Assembly (NCBI GenBank): GCA_004193555.1
Contig: RPGP01000040.1
Span: 315,127-379,126, forward strand
Direction of reading: 5' to 3'
DNA: 64,000 nucleotides
From: Desulfobacteraceae bacterium Eth-SRB1
Lineage (GTDB): Bacteria; Desulfobacterota; Desulfobacteria; Desulfobacterales; ETH-SRB1
The stretch's first letter is position 1; the number at the start of each line of letters is the position of its first letter. The position numbers were made by a program, and so were the translations under genes. Below the pieces are notes generated by a model. It was given only the letters and a program-made list of their open reading frames with translations, was not told where the DNA came from and did not search any database. Below are positions 26,009 to 33,885 of the stretch, piece after piece.

Positions 26009-27019
26009 CTAACAGATCCTCGGTAGCTGTTCTCCGGTAAGCATATCTACAATTCTGCTGCCGCCAATACGGGTTTGCATGAATACCTTGCCGGGCAAAT
26101 CTGAAACAACCTCTCCAATAATAGATGCATCTTTACCGTGTTTATCCTCTTTCATGGCTGACAGGACATCTTTTGCATCATCCTGGCCAACAAAAGCAAT
26201 AAGCTTTCCTTCATTTGCGATATAGAGGGGATCAAAACCCAACAACTCACAGATCCCCGCCACCTCATCCCTGACCGGCAATTTTTCTTCATAGATTCTT
26301 ATTCCGACTTCTGAACTCATAGCGATTTCATTCAAAGCGGTCCCAACTCCACCACGGGTCGGATCCCGCAACACATGGACATTACTGCTTACAGAAAGCA
26401 TAGAATTAACCATATGGTTTAAGGAAGCGGTATCACTTATAATTGTTGAAGAAAAGGTCATTCCCTCTCTCTGGGTCAAAACAGTAACGCCGTGATCGGC
26501 AATGCTCCCGCTAAGAATGATTTTATCACCCACACGGGCATTATGGCTGGCGATATTAACATGTTCCGGTATTAATCCAATCCCCGATGTATTAATAAAG
26601 ATCTTATCTGCTGCTCCTTTGGGGACAACCTTTGTATCTCCGGTCACAACCTTTACGCCGGCTATATCTGCTGCAACGCCCATATCTTTAATTATAATCT
26701 TCAAGTCCGATATGGGAAAACCCTCTTCAATAATTAAACCTGCGCTTAAATATAGCGGAACCGCTCCGCACATGGCAATATCGTTCACTGTTCCATTTAT
26801 CGCCAGATCTCCTATATTTCCTCCAGGGAAAAAAATTGGGTCAACCACATAAGTATCTGTTGAAAATGCAAAACGCTTTCCTTCGAGATCGAATATAGCG
26901 CCGTCATCAAGCTGTGAAAGAATAGAATTGTTAAATATGGGAAGCATGATATCAGCGGTCAGTCTGTGTGATATTTTTCCTCCACTTCCATGGTCCAAAA
27001 GAATTTTATCTGTTTTCAT
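26009..27019 (-). CDS. hypE: [NiFe]-hydrogenase maturation protein HypE
   Basis: A 336-residue AIR-synthase-like protein: HGSGGKISHRLTADIM (~9-24), the DGAIFDLEGKRFAFSTDTYV region (~39-58), then GGNIGDLAINGTVNDIAMCG and the C-terminal PRIC tail, whose last Cys carries the thiocarbamate/thiocyanate that becomes the cyanide ligand. It dehydrates the carbamoyl group delivered by HypF. ATG at 27019 is preferred over the TTG codon in front of it. Other hyp genes are not in the window, so hypE is detached from its usual partners here. A working [NiFe] hydrogenase elsewhere in the genome is implied. Confidence 0.95.
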   Translation of the reverse strand: MKTDKILLDHGSGGKISHRLTADIMLPIFNNSILSQLDDGAIFDLEGKRFAFSTDTYVVDPIFFPGGNIGDLAINGTVNDIAMCGAVPLYLSAGLIIEEGFPISDLKIIIKDMGVAADIAGVKVVTGDTKVVPKGAADKIFINTSGIGLIPEHVNIASHNARVGDKIILSGSIADHGVTVLTQREGMTFSSTIISDTASLNHMVNSMLSVSSNVHVLRDPTRGGVGTALNEIAMSSEVGIRIYEEKLPVRDEVAGICELLGFDPLYIANEGKLIAFVGQDDAKDVLSAMKEDKHGKDASIIGEVVSDLPGKVFMQTRIGGSRIVDMLTGEQLPRIC

Positions 27020-27109
27020 CAAACCAATCCTTGTGTTTTAAGTTTTAGGTATAACCTGAAATGAGCGATTAGCCATTAGCTTTTAATTAAACTATGTCAA
27101 GATGTTATT

Positions 27110-27184
27110 ACTCAAGTTTCGCACCCTTGATTTCTATTAATGCCAAGACGGTAAGGGTTAAATTAAAGGGTGCGAAACTTGAGT
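27110..27184. repeat. Perfect 19-nt inverted repeat with 37-nt loop
   Basis: Arms ACTCAAGTTTCGCACCCTT (27110-27128) and its exact complement AAGGGTGCGAAACTTGAGT (27166-27184). There is no T-run after it, so it does not look like an ordinary terminator. Confidence 0.85.
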
Positions 27185-27391
27185 TATTAAATAAGGTTCT
27201 TCTCCAAGTTAGTTGGAGAAGGAAGATAACCCACTTGTTTTGCCGTAATTAACTACAACTAATCGGGAGACGATCCTAAAATAATAACATTTCACCCGAC
27301 GGGTGAAAATCGAATCGTTGGTAACCACCCGAAACAATAAGAGCTAACCGCTTAACGTAGGCAAATTATGTCTGAATATTATATATTTTTC

Positions 27392-27420
27392 TTGACATAA
27401 CATCACTTTACCATTAAATT
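27392..27420 (+). promoter_or_regulatory. Likely sigma-70 promoter of the ffh operon
   Basis: TTGACA at 27392-27397, a 17-nt spacer, then TAAATT at 27415-27420 (4 of 6 matches to TATAAT). The ffh ATG follows at 27456 after an ATCGGAG ribosome site. This is pattern matching only. Confidence 0.55.
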
Positions 27421-27455
27421 CAAGGTTTTTTAATATCTTATTTTATCGGAGCGTT

Positions 27456-28787
27456 ATGTTTGATAATTTAACCGATAAGCTTAGCCTGGTTTTTAAAAAG
27501 CTTAAAGGGCACGGAAAATTAACGGAAAAAAATATTGAGGAGGGCTTAAAAGAAGTCCGCATAGCTCTTCTTGAAGCCGATGTCCACTATAAAATTGTAA
27601 AAAAACTGATTGCCGATATAAAGGAACGGGCCATTGGGCAGGAAGTTATGGCGAGCCTTACTCCAAGTCAGCAACTCATTAAAATAGTTAATGATGAGTT
27701 GACCCTGCTTATGGGATCCAGCAATGAAGACCTGTGCCTTTCGGGTTCACCTCCGGTATCTATTATGCTGGTTGGCCTGCAGGGATCCGGAAAAACGACA
27801 ACTGCGGGTAAACTCTCTGTTTTATTGAGAAAAAAAGGCAAAAAACCTTACCTGGTTCCGGCAGACGTTTATCGCCCGGCAGCCATTGAACAGCTAACAA
27901 AATTAGGCCAGCAATTGTCTGTGCCTGTATTTCCGTCAAGCGCGGGAATGGATCCTGTTCAAATTTGTCAGGAAGCAAGAATTTCCGCTCATCAAGAAGG
28001 ATGTGATACTCTGCTTATCGATACTGCGGGGCGTTTGCATATTGACGAAGAGTTAATGACCGAACTTTGCCGTATAAAGGACACAGCACAACCTTCCGAC
28101 ATACTGCTTGTAGCCGATGCTATGACGGGCCAGGATGCTGTAAATATTGCCAATGCGTTTGATAAAGCCCTCGATATAGGCGGTGTTGTCTTATCAAAAA
28201 TGGATGGCGACGCACGTGGCGGAGCAGCCATTTCCATAAAATCAATAACAGGAAAACCGATAAAATTTATCGGCATTGGCGAAAAGTTGAATGATCTGGA
28301 AATTTTTCATCCGGACAGGATGTCGTCACAAATACTTGGTATGGGAGATGTCCTGACGATTATTGAAAAAGCCCAGTCCATGGTTGACGAAAAAAAAGCT
28401 GCCGAACTTCAAAAGAAGCTTAAACAAAATCAATTTACTTTAGACGATTTTCGTGATCAGATGGTCCAGATACGTAAGATGGGTTCATTGAATGATCTTA
28501 TAAGCATGATTCCCGGTATCGGCAAAAGTAAACAAATAAAAAATTTAAAGGTTGACAAGAAAGAGTTTGTCAAAATCGAAGCTATGATAAATTCAATGAC
28601 GCCTCAAGAACGGCGTCAATATACCATAATAAACGGAAAACGCCGGAAAAGGATTGCAAAAGGAAGCGGAACCAGTGTACAGGACATTAACCAATTGTTA
28701 AAAAATTACACTCAGGTTATGAAAATGATTAAGAAGTTTAGCAAAGGCGGTATGCGCGGAATTAGCCGGAGCATGCTGCCATTTTAA
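27456..28787 (+). CDS. ffh: Signal recognition particle protein Ffh
   Basis: A 443-residue SRP54 GTPase. The N domain (~1-85) contains the [16 protein letters not shown] helix. The G domain has the P-loop [15 protein letters not shown] (~107), DTAGRLHID and [11 protein letters not shown]. The methionine-rich M domain (~300-443) ends [15 protein letters not shown] and binds signal peptides and 4.5S RNA. It targets inner-membrane proteins co-translationally. It leads the ffh-rpsP-khpA-rimM-trmD-rplS operon and has a plausible promoter upstream. Length and motifs are normal. Confidence 0.97.
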   Translation: MFDNLTDKLSLVFKKLKGHGKLTEKNIEEGLKEVRIALLEADVHYKIVKKLIADIKERAIGQEVMASLTPSQQLIKIVNDELTLLMGSSNEDLCLSGSPPVSIMLVGLQGSGKTTTAGKLSVLLRKKGKKPYLVPADVYRPAAIEQLTKLGQQLSVPVFPSSAGMDPVQICQEARISAHQEGCDTLLIDTAGRLHIDEELMTELCRIKDTAQPSDILLVADAMTGQDAVNIANAFDKALDIGGVVLSKMDGDARGGAAISIKSITGKPIKFIGIGEKLNDLEIFHPDRMSSQILGMGDVLTIIEKAQSMVDEKKAAELQKKLKQNQFTLDDFRDQMVQIRKMGSLNDLISMIPGIGKSKQIKNLKVDKKEFVKIEAMINSMTPQERRQYTIINGKRRKRIAKGSGTSVQDINQLLKNYTQVMKMIKKFSKGGMRGISRSMLPF

Positions 28788-28797
28788 GGAGAAAAAG

Positions 28798-29052
28798 ATG
28801 TCAGTAAAAATCAGATTAGCAAGATACGGCTCAAAGAAAAAACCCTGTTACAGAATCGTTGTGGCAGACAGCGAAAACCCCAGGGACGGCAGATTTCTTG
28901 AAACTGTCGGCACATATAACCCCCTGCTTGATCCTGCTGGTGTTTCATTAAAGGGAGAAAGAATCACATACTGGATAGATAAAGGAGCTATTCCTACCGA
29001 CACTGTCAGAAGTCTTTTGAAAAAAGAAGGTTTATTAGCAAAGCCTGCATAA
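28798..29052 (+). CDS. rpsP: Ribosomal protein bS16
   Basis: An 84-residue S16. The start [20 protein letters not shown], the [14 protein letters not shown] segment and GTYNPLLDP are family hallmarks. It is a small-subunit assembly protein. It begins 10 nt after ffh with an AAGGAG site and is followed by khpA, the standard order. Confidence 0.98.
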   Translation: MSVKIRLARYGSKKKPCYRIVVADSENPRDGRFLETVGTYNPLLDPAGVSLKGERITYWIDKGAIPTDTVRSLLKKEGLLAKPA

Positions 29053-29093
29053 TTTATTCCTAACTCTCAACGCTGAACAAAGGAGACGGAGCT

Positions 29094-29324
29094 ATGAAAG
29101 ATCTGATAAAATATATTGCACAGGCACTGGTTGATAATTCGGAGCAGGTAGAGGTTTCAGAGGTAGAGGGTAATCAAACCTCAGTATTAGAACTTAAAGT
29201 TGCAAAAGAGGACCTCGGAAAGGTCATCGGGAAGCAGGGCAGAACCGCACGGGCAATGCGAACCATATTAAGCGCTGCTTCTGCCAAGATAAAAAAACGC
29301 ACTGTCCTTGAAATTATAGAATGA
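29094..29324 (+). CDS. khpA: KH-domain RNA-binding protein KhpA
   Basis: A 76-residue single KH domain protein with the [14 protein letters not shown] loop (GxxG motif, ~45-58). KhpA proteins bind RNA, often with KhpB, and influence ribosome or sRNA functions. The conserved position between rpsP and rimM supports the call. An AAAGGAGACGG site precedes the ATG. Confidence 0.94.
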   Translation: MKDLIKYIAQALVDNSEQVEVSEVEGNQTSVLELKVAKEDLGKVIGKQGRTARAMRTILSAASAKIKKRTVLEIIE

Positions 29325-29328
29325 TATT

Positions 29329-29838
29329 GTGAAGAAAAACGGTTTTATCCTTATCGGTAAGATCGTCGGAGCTCATAGTTTAAAGGGCGCCTTCAAGGTC
29401 TGTTCTTATGTCGAGTCTTTGTCCGTTTACAAGCCGGGCAGATTAATTCGGGTAAGCGACACAAAAGGCCAGACCGTAACTTATACAATAAAATGGGCGA
29501 AACTCCATACTGGCAACATTCTTTTGTTCTTTGAAGAAATAACTAACCGCACCATGGCGGAAACGCTTATTGGATCAGAGCTTTTCATTGACAAGTCAAT
29601 ACTTCCTGAGCTTAATGATGGGTCTTATTACTGGTCAGATATTATCGGTCTTTCTGTTTATTCAATTGATGGGAATTACATGGGTCGTGTTGAATCGATA
29701 ATCCCTACAGGTAGCAATGATGTATATGTGGTAAAAAACGGGGATAAAGAAATACTTGTTCCCGGTATTGAATCAGTGGTTTTAGAAATCAATTTGAAAC
29801 AAAAAATGATGCGGGTTGATTTGCCTGAAGGATTATAA
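29329..29838 (+). CDS. rimM: 16S rRNA processing protein RimM
   Basis: A 169-residue RimM with an N-terminal beta-barrel (ILIGKIVGAHSLKGAFKVCS, ~6-25) and a PRC-barrel C-terminal domain (YYWSDIIGLSVYSIDGNYMG, ~100-119, then EILVPGIESVV). It helps mature the 30S head around S19. The GTG start is 4 nt after the khpA stop. It is followed by a 190-nt repeat-bearing gap before trmD, which interrupts an otherwise tight operon. Confidence 0.95.
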   Translation: MKKNGFILIGKIVGAHSLKGAFKVCSYVESLSVYKPGRLIRVSDTKGQTVTYTIKWAKLHTGNILLFFEEITNRTMAETLIGSELFIDKSILPELNDGSYYWSDIIGLSVYSIDGNYMGRVESIIPTGSNDVYVVKNGDKEILVPGIESVVLEINLKQKMMRVDLPEGL

Positions 29839-29861
29839 GGCAAGTACCTTTGGAAAAAATC

Positions 29862-30010
29862 AGACAGGATAACATGATAAACAAGATTTTTTTAAGTAAA
29901 TACATACGGAAAACCCGTCTTGCGTGACATTGTGGAGTATTTGCAAAATGAGTTTTGATGTTTTAATCCTGAACATCCTGTTAATCCTGTCAAAGAAGTC
30001 TTTTTGAAAG
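29862..30010. repeat. Intergenic repeat, family D, copy 1
   Basis: AGACAGGATAACATGATAAA and ACAAGATTTTTTTAAG at one side face AACATCCTGTTAATCCTGTC at the other: an inverted border. The end portion (TTTTGATGTTTTAATC, CCTGTTAATCCTGTCAAA) is shared with 48921-49053 and partly with 51941-51976. It lies inside the ribosomal operon between rimM and trmD. Confidence 0.7.
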
Positions 30011-30027
30011 AACTAAATTGTTACAAA

Positions 30028-30816
30028 ATGATCAATTTTACCGTTTTGACCATTTTCCCGGAAATGTTTTCTCTGTTGTGGGATTACGGAATTATCAAAC
30101 GGGCAATCGATCGGAATATAATTTCTGCTTCAACGATAAATATTAGAGATTTTGCAGAAGGCAGGCACCGTATTACCGATGACAGGCCTTATGGCGGCGG
30201 CTGTGGTATGGTCATGAAACCGGAACCTCTGGCAGGAGCTATCCGGGCGGCCAAAGAAAAAGCCCCTTCTTCAAAAACAATTCTGCTGACACCACAGGGC
30301 AGGGTTTTTGATCAGAGGGTTGCCCATGAACTTACATCCTTTGACGGCCTTATCCTTGTTTGCGGTCGCTATGAAGGTGTAGATGAACGTATCTGTTATG
30401 ATCTCATAGACGATGAAATCTCAATAGGCGACTATGTTCTGACAGGAGGCGAGTTGCCGGCCATGGTTATAATTGATGCCGTAACAAGACTTACCCCTAA
30501 CGCGCTCGGCGGTGTTGATTCAGCGGAAAAAGACTCATTTTCAAACGGTCTTTTAGAACATCCGCATTATACAAGGCCCAGAACCTTTGAAGAAGCCAGC
30601 GTCCCCGATGTTTTATTGTCGGGCAACCATAAGGAAATCGAAAAGTGGAGGCTTGAAAAATCGCTAATAAACACCTTTCTGAAAAAAAGAGCGTTGCTGG
30701 GGAAAAGGGCTCTGAGCAGACAGGAAGTTGACATACTGGAAAAATGGTGCCTCGAGATTGAAAGAATCATACACTCCCAATCTTTATATAGCCCTGACTC
30801 ATTATCCGGTAGTTAA
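30028..30816 (+). CDS. trmD: tRNA (guanine-37-N1)-methyltransferase TrmD
   Basis: A 262-residue SPOUT methyltransferase. It begins MINFTVLTIFPEMFSLLWDY, carries DRPYGGGCGMVMKPEPL (~50-66), and shows the SAM-binding trefoil knot CGRYEGVDERI plus SIGDYVLTGGELPAM. It methylates G37 next to the anticodon, preventing frameshifts. The ATG at 30028 matches the family; an upstream TTG in the repeat would add 8 residues. Its 3' end overlaps the next gene in another frame. Confidence 0.95.
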   Translation: MINFTVLTIFPEMFSLLWDYGIIKRAIDRNIISASTINIRDFAEGRHRITDDRPYGGGCGMVMKPEPLAGAIRAAKEKAPSSKTILLTPQGRVFDQRVAHELTSFDGLILVCGRYEGVDERICYDLIDDEISIGDYVLTGGELPAMVIIDAVTRLTPNALGGVDSAEKDSFSNGLLEHPHYTRPRTFEEASVPDVLLSGNHKEIEKWRLEKSLINTFLKKRALLGKRALSRQEVDILEKWCLEIERIIHSQSLYSPDSLSGS

Positions 30817-31330
30817 TAAAAACGGCAGCACAATAGCTTCTGCCGTAACCAACCTTGATTTGCACGATATATCAAGGACTGCAAAAACCTATGGTGTGCG
30901 GTCATTTTATGTGGTTACTCCGCTTTTGGATCAAAAAGAACTTGTTGAAAAAATTGTTTCACATTGGCTCAAGGGACCGGGTTCAATATATAACCCAAAA
31001 AGAGGTGAAGCCCTTGAGTTGATCAGAATAAAAAATTCTCTGGATGAGGTTATTGACAACATCCGCAAAAATGGTGAAGGTTCACCAAAGATCGTTGTTA
31101 CTTGCGCAAGGAATAGTCATCGCAGCATAAATTTTGGGAAGTTTCGTGAAATGCTTAAAAACGGTAAGCCCTATCTATTGGTTTTTGGCACAGCATGGGG
31201 GCTATCGGAAGATTTTATTACCGGTGCCGACTTGATACTTGAGCCGGTTAAGGGTAATACAGGCTACAATCACCTGTCGGTTCGATCTGCCGCAGCTATT
31301 ATATTGGATAGATTGATGGGGAATTATTAA
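30758..31330 (+). CDS. SPOUT-type RNA methyltransferase (RNA_Me_trans family)
   Basis: About 190 residues, beginning [17 protein letters not shown] after a short lead. It continues with [20 protein letters not shown], the [15 protein letters not shown] segment and the knot-like [20 protein letters not shown] end. It belongs to the small SPOUT family found fused or adjacent to TrmD in deltaproteobacteria and Thermotogae-like genomes; the RNA substrate is not known. The start is uncertain because the frame runs into trmD: TTG at 30758 or another codon inside the ~58-nt overlap. The overlap implies coupled translation with TrmD, and rplS follows 13 nt later. Confidence 0.85.
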   Translation: MKESYTPNLYIALTHYPVVNKNGSTIASAVTNLDLHDISRTAKTYGVRSFYVVTPLLDQKELVEKIVSHWLKGPGSIYNPKRGEALELIRIKNSLDEVIDNIRKNGEGSPKIVVTCARNSHRSINFGKFREMLKNGKPYLLVFGTAWGLSEDFITGADLILEPVKGNTGYNHLSVRSAAAIILDRLMGNY

Positions 31331-31343
31331 TGAGGATATTATT

Positions 31344-31691
31344 ATGCAGACAATAAAACAGTTAGAAAAAGAAATGATGCGGCTTGATATGCCGAATTTT
31401 GCTTCAGGAGATACCGTTAAAGTCTATGTAAAGATAAAGGAAGGTGAGAAGGAGCGTATTCAGGCTTTTCAGGGAGTTGTTATAAGCAAACGCAGAGGCA
31501 AAACCATGGCCACATTCACTGTACGAAAAGTATCGTACGGCATAGGGGTTGAGCGTATATTCCAGATGCATTCTCCCCTTATCGACAAAATCGAAGTAAT
31601 ATCTAAAGGCCGTGTTCGTCGTGCAAAAATCTATTATCTACGCAAACTAAGAGGCAAGGCAGCAAGGATAAAGGAACGCCGTTATGTATAA
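31344..31691 (+). CDS. rplS: Ribosomal protein bL19
   Basis: A 115-residue L19 with [50 protein letters not shown] and [11 protein letters not shown], all diagnostic. It sits at the 30S-50S interface. Position after trmD and its SPOUT partner is standard. Confidence 0.98.
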   Translation: MQTIKQLEKEMMRLDMPNFASGDTVKVYVKIKEGEKERIQAFQGVVISKRRGKTMATFTVRKVSYGIGVERIFQMHSPLIDKIEVISKGRVRRAKIYYLRKLRGKAARIKERRYV

Positions 31692-31875
31692 TTGCAGTTA
31701 ATTAAACCGCTGGATCCGCCCGTGTGACCCTAAAAGGTTTGATCTCCCCGGCGAGAATATTGAACGGCAGAGTAAAGCGTTTTGGATTGTAATCTGCAGG
31801 AATCGCTATGCTTTTAGACCCCTTCGAACGGTCTTCATCAAACCACCCGTTCTACGTGTGGCAGGTAATTTTTTC

Positions 31876-32490
31876 ATGGTAACAAACCTATGGTCCTTTG
31901 AAACAAAAAAAATTGCAAAAGGCTTTTCCAAAATTGCCGGTATTGACGAAGCCGGCCGGGGGCCCCTGGCCGGACCTGTTGTTTCTGCGGCAGTTATACT
32001 GCCCGCTGCTCTCCCTGTCCCCGGAATATGCGATTCAAAGAAATTAACACCCAAAAAACGGTCATATCTGTACGAAATGATCTACGAGCATGCGGTTTCC
32101 ATAGGTATCGGAATAGTTGACTCAACAGAAATCGACCGTATCAACATCCTGCAGGCAGCGCTCCTTTCCATGGTAATATCGGTTGAAAATCTTAAACCTC
32201 AGCCGGATTATCTTCTTATCGACGGCAAATTCAGAATATCTTCAAACCTGCCACAGGAACCGATTGTCATGGGTGATTCTCTTAGCATCTCCATTGCTGC
32301 TGCTTCAATTATTGCAAAGGTAACCAGAGACAGGCTGATGGAAAGATATCATATCGATTATCCGGAATTTGGATTCGCCAAGCACAAAGGATATCCAACC
32401 AAGGCTCATAAAGAGGTCATCAGGGAGTTCGGCCCATGCCCTATTCACAGGCGTAGTTTCAAGGGGGTAATATTTCATATGTCGCCCTGA
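31876..32490 (+). CDS. rnhB: Ribonuclease HII
   Basis: A 204-residue RNase HII with the DEAGRGPLAGPVV active-site motif near residue 25, DSKKLTPKKR, IDGKF and the GDSLSISIAAASIIAKVTRD segment. The C-terminal HKGYPTKAHKEVIREFGPCP is also typical. It removes ribonucleotides and primers from DNA. I prefer the ATG at 31876 (MVTNLWSFETK) over an upstream GTG at 31858. It is separated from rplS by 184 nt with no recognised gene. The window also encodes an RNase HI (50559). Confidence 0.94.
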   Translation: MVTNLWSFETKKIAKGFSKIAGIDEAGRGPLAGPVVSAAVILPAALPVPGICDSKKLTPKKRSYLYEMIYEHAVSIGIGIVDSTEIDRINILQAALLSMVISVENLKPQPDYLLIDGKFRISSNLPQEPIVMGDSLSISIAAASIIAKVTRDRLMERYHIDYPEFGFAKHKGYPTKAHKEVIREFGPCPIHRRSFKGVIFHMSP

Positions 32491-32550
32491 TCAAAAAGGT
32501 GAAGATTTTCCGCTTTGGACGTCATCGGGTCACCCTTCCGGCAAGTGAAC

Positions 32551-33180
32551 TTACCGTTCTTGCCGCACATACGGATTCGTGCGTTTTTCCTGTCCGATAG
32601 TTGTCTCGGGGCCATGACCCGGAAAAACTTTAACATCATCGTCCAGCACAAAAAGTTTATTTTTTATGCTGGATATCAGAGTGTGCAAATCTCCACCAGG
32701 CAGGTCTGATCGCCCGATTGAACCTGCAAAAAGAGTGTCTCCAACAAACATGTTTCCATCGGTAAAAAGCGCTATGCCGCCCTGCGAATGGCCTGGAGTG
32801 TGAATTACTTTTAACGTAATGGTCCCAAAAGATATTGTATCACCATCTTCAAGGGTCTGATCAGGAGGGGGTGAATTATTTACTGAAAGCCCGAATGAGG
32901 CGGCTGCAGATGAAAGTTGACTCAACATTGGCGCATCAAGAGAGTTAATTAATATATCCGCGCCTGTTGCCTCCTTCATTTCTTTGTTGCCACCCACATG
33001 GTCAAAATGACCATGAGTGTTTATAATATATTTTACTGTCAGGCCCAATTCTGAAAGCGACCAGAGAATTCTATCCGCTTCATCTCCGGGATCGATCACC
33101 ACAGCCTCTTTTGTCTTTTCACATCCTAAAATAAAGCAGTTGGCCATAATCGGCCCGACTGTCAGCTTTTTAATAATCAT
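32551..33180 (-). CDS. Metallo-beta-lactamase-fold hydrolase (glyoxalase II-like)
   Basis: A 209-residue MBL protein with the metal motif THGHFDHVGG (~55-64), further ligands in HTPGHSQGG and in VGDTLFAGSIGRSDLPGG, and the terminal FPGHGPET. This is the YcbL/GloB-like group that hydrolyses thioesters such as hydroxyacylglutathione. The substrate in an anaerobe without obvious glutathione is unclear. It is transcribed towards rnhB (convergent); a family A repeat lies upstream. Confidence 0.88.
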   Translation of the reverse strand: MIIKKLTVGPIMANCFILGCEKTKEAVVIDPGDEADRILWSLSELGLTVKYIINTHGHFDHVGGNKEMKEATGADILINSLDAPMLSQLSSAAASFGLSVNNSPPPDQTLEDGDTISFGTITLKVIHTPGHSQGGIALFTDGNMFVGDTLFAGSIGRSDLPGGDLHTLISSIKNKLFVLDDDVKVFPGHGPETTIGQEKRTNPYVRQER

Positions 33181-33230
33181 CGACGGTTAACTCCTCTTGT
33201 GCCCAACATCTTGATAATGGTCAAGTAGTC

Positions 33231-33493
33231 AAGTTAGCGTACCTTCGGTGCGGGCATAAGTGCCTAAAGTGAGCTAAAGTGCCTAAAATGCCTAAAGTTG
33301 TGGTACGCCTTTGGCGTGTTATAGATATTCAGGGTTTGGTTATAGCTTCAGACCAGCCGTGCTCGCGCCCGTCGTGGCAGGTAGAAACAAAGTGAGCAAA
33401 GTTGCATGGTAAAAAAAAATAAAATTGGCAGCGCCGAAGGCGCATTCATTAACTTTAGACACTTTAATATACTTTAGCTCACTTTAGGCACTT
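33231..33493. repeat. MITE-like inverted-end repeat, family A, copy 4 (best copy)
   Basis: The left end AAGTGCCTAAAGTGAGCTAA (33259 onward) has its exact complement TTAGCTCACTTTAGGCACTT at 33474-33493. Inside are GTGGTACGCCTTTGGCGTG, GGTTATAGCTTCAGACC, AAAGTGAGCAAAGTTGCATG and GGCAGCGCCGAAGGCGC, each able to form a small hairpin or shared with copies 3 and 6. An outer TACCTTCGGTGCGG block precedes it. It fills the 370-nt gap between the MBL gene and the small Cys-rich gene. Confidence 0.85.
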
Positions 33494-33550
33494 TTTACTC
33501 ATCTATCCTATACTATCGAGATATTGAATGATTCCCACTCGACCAATTTC

Positions 33551-33817
33551 CTACTCGACAACTCGACTTTTAGCCTGCTCAATAAGATCAATAAGACTTG
33601 TAATTTTTGGTTTGGGCTTTGAATTAACAATTGTGTTAAATTGATCTTCAGAAAGATTTTGTTTCAAATATGCTGATACATCAAAGGTTTCCCACCAGCA
33701 ATCAAAAATTTTCCAGCACGGAAGGCTGTTATCCCCATTTAGCATGCAGTATCTAAACGATACCGCCCCTCCAAGTCTGGGGCATCGTCGTTCAAGCTTG
33801 TCTTTCGAAGTATCCAT
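33551..33817 (-). CDS. Small conserved Cys-rich protein of unknown function
   Basis: An 88-residue protein with four cysteines in the first half (RRCPRLGGAVSFRYC, then LPCWKIFDCWWE). The spacing looks like a metal or Fe-S site. The second half is helical (LKQNLSEDQFNTIV, SLIDLIEQAKSR). I recall similar small proteins in sulfate-reducer genomes, but no function is known to me. It starts 69 nt upstream of the trpB2 stop side, in the same direction, so it is downstream of trpB2 and may be co-transcribed. The dense CW/WW residues are unusual. Confidence 0.7.
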   Translation of the reverse strand: MDTSKDKLERRCPRLGGAVSFRYCMLNGDNSLPCWKIFDCWWETFDVSAYLKQNLSEDQFNTIVNSKPKPKITSLIDLIEQAKSRVVE

Positions 33818-33885
33818 TGATTATGGTTTGATGCCGCCCCCGCAGAAAACAGCGGGGGCGTTAATTTACTGTTATGATAACAACT

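Larger units (their letters stand above)
27020..27455. other. Divergent gap between hypE and ffh
   Basis: About 435 nt between divergently transcribed genes. It holds a long perfect inverted repeat (27110-27184), a small hairpin (TTTCACCCGACGGGTGAAA, ~27290-27308) and the likely ffh promoter close to the gene. No coding sequence was recognised. Confidence 0.6.
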
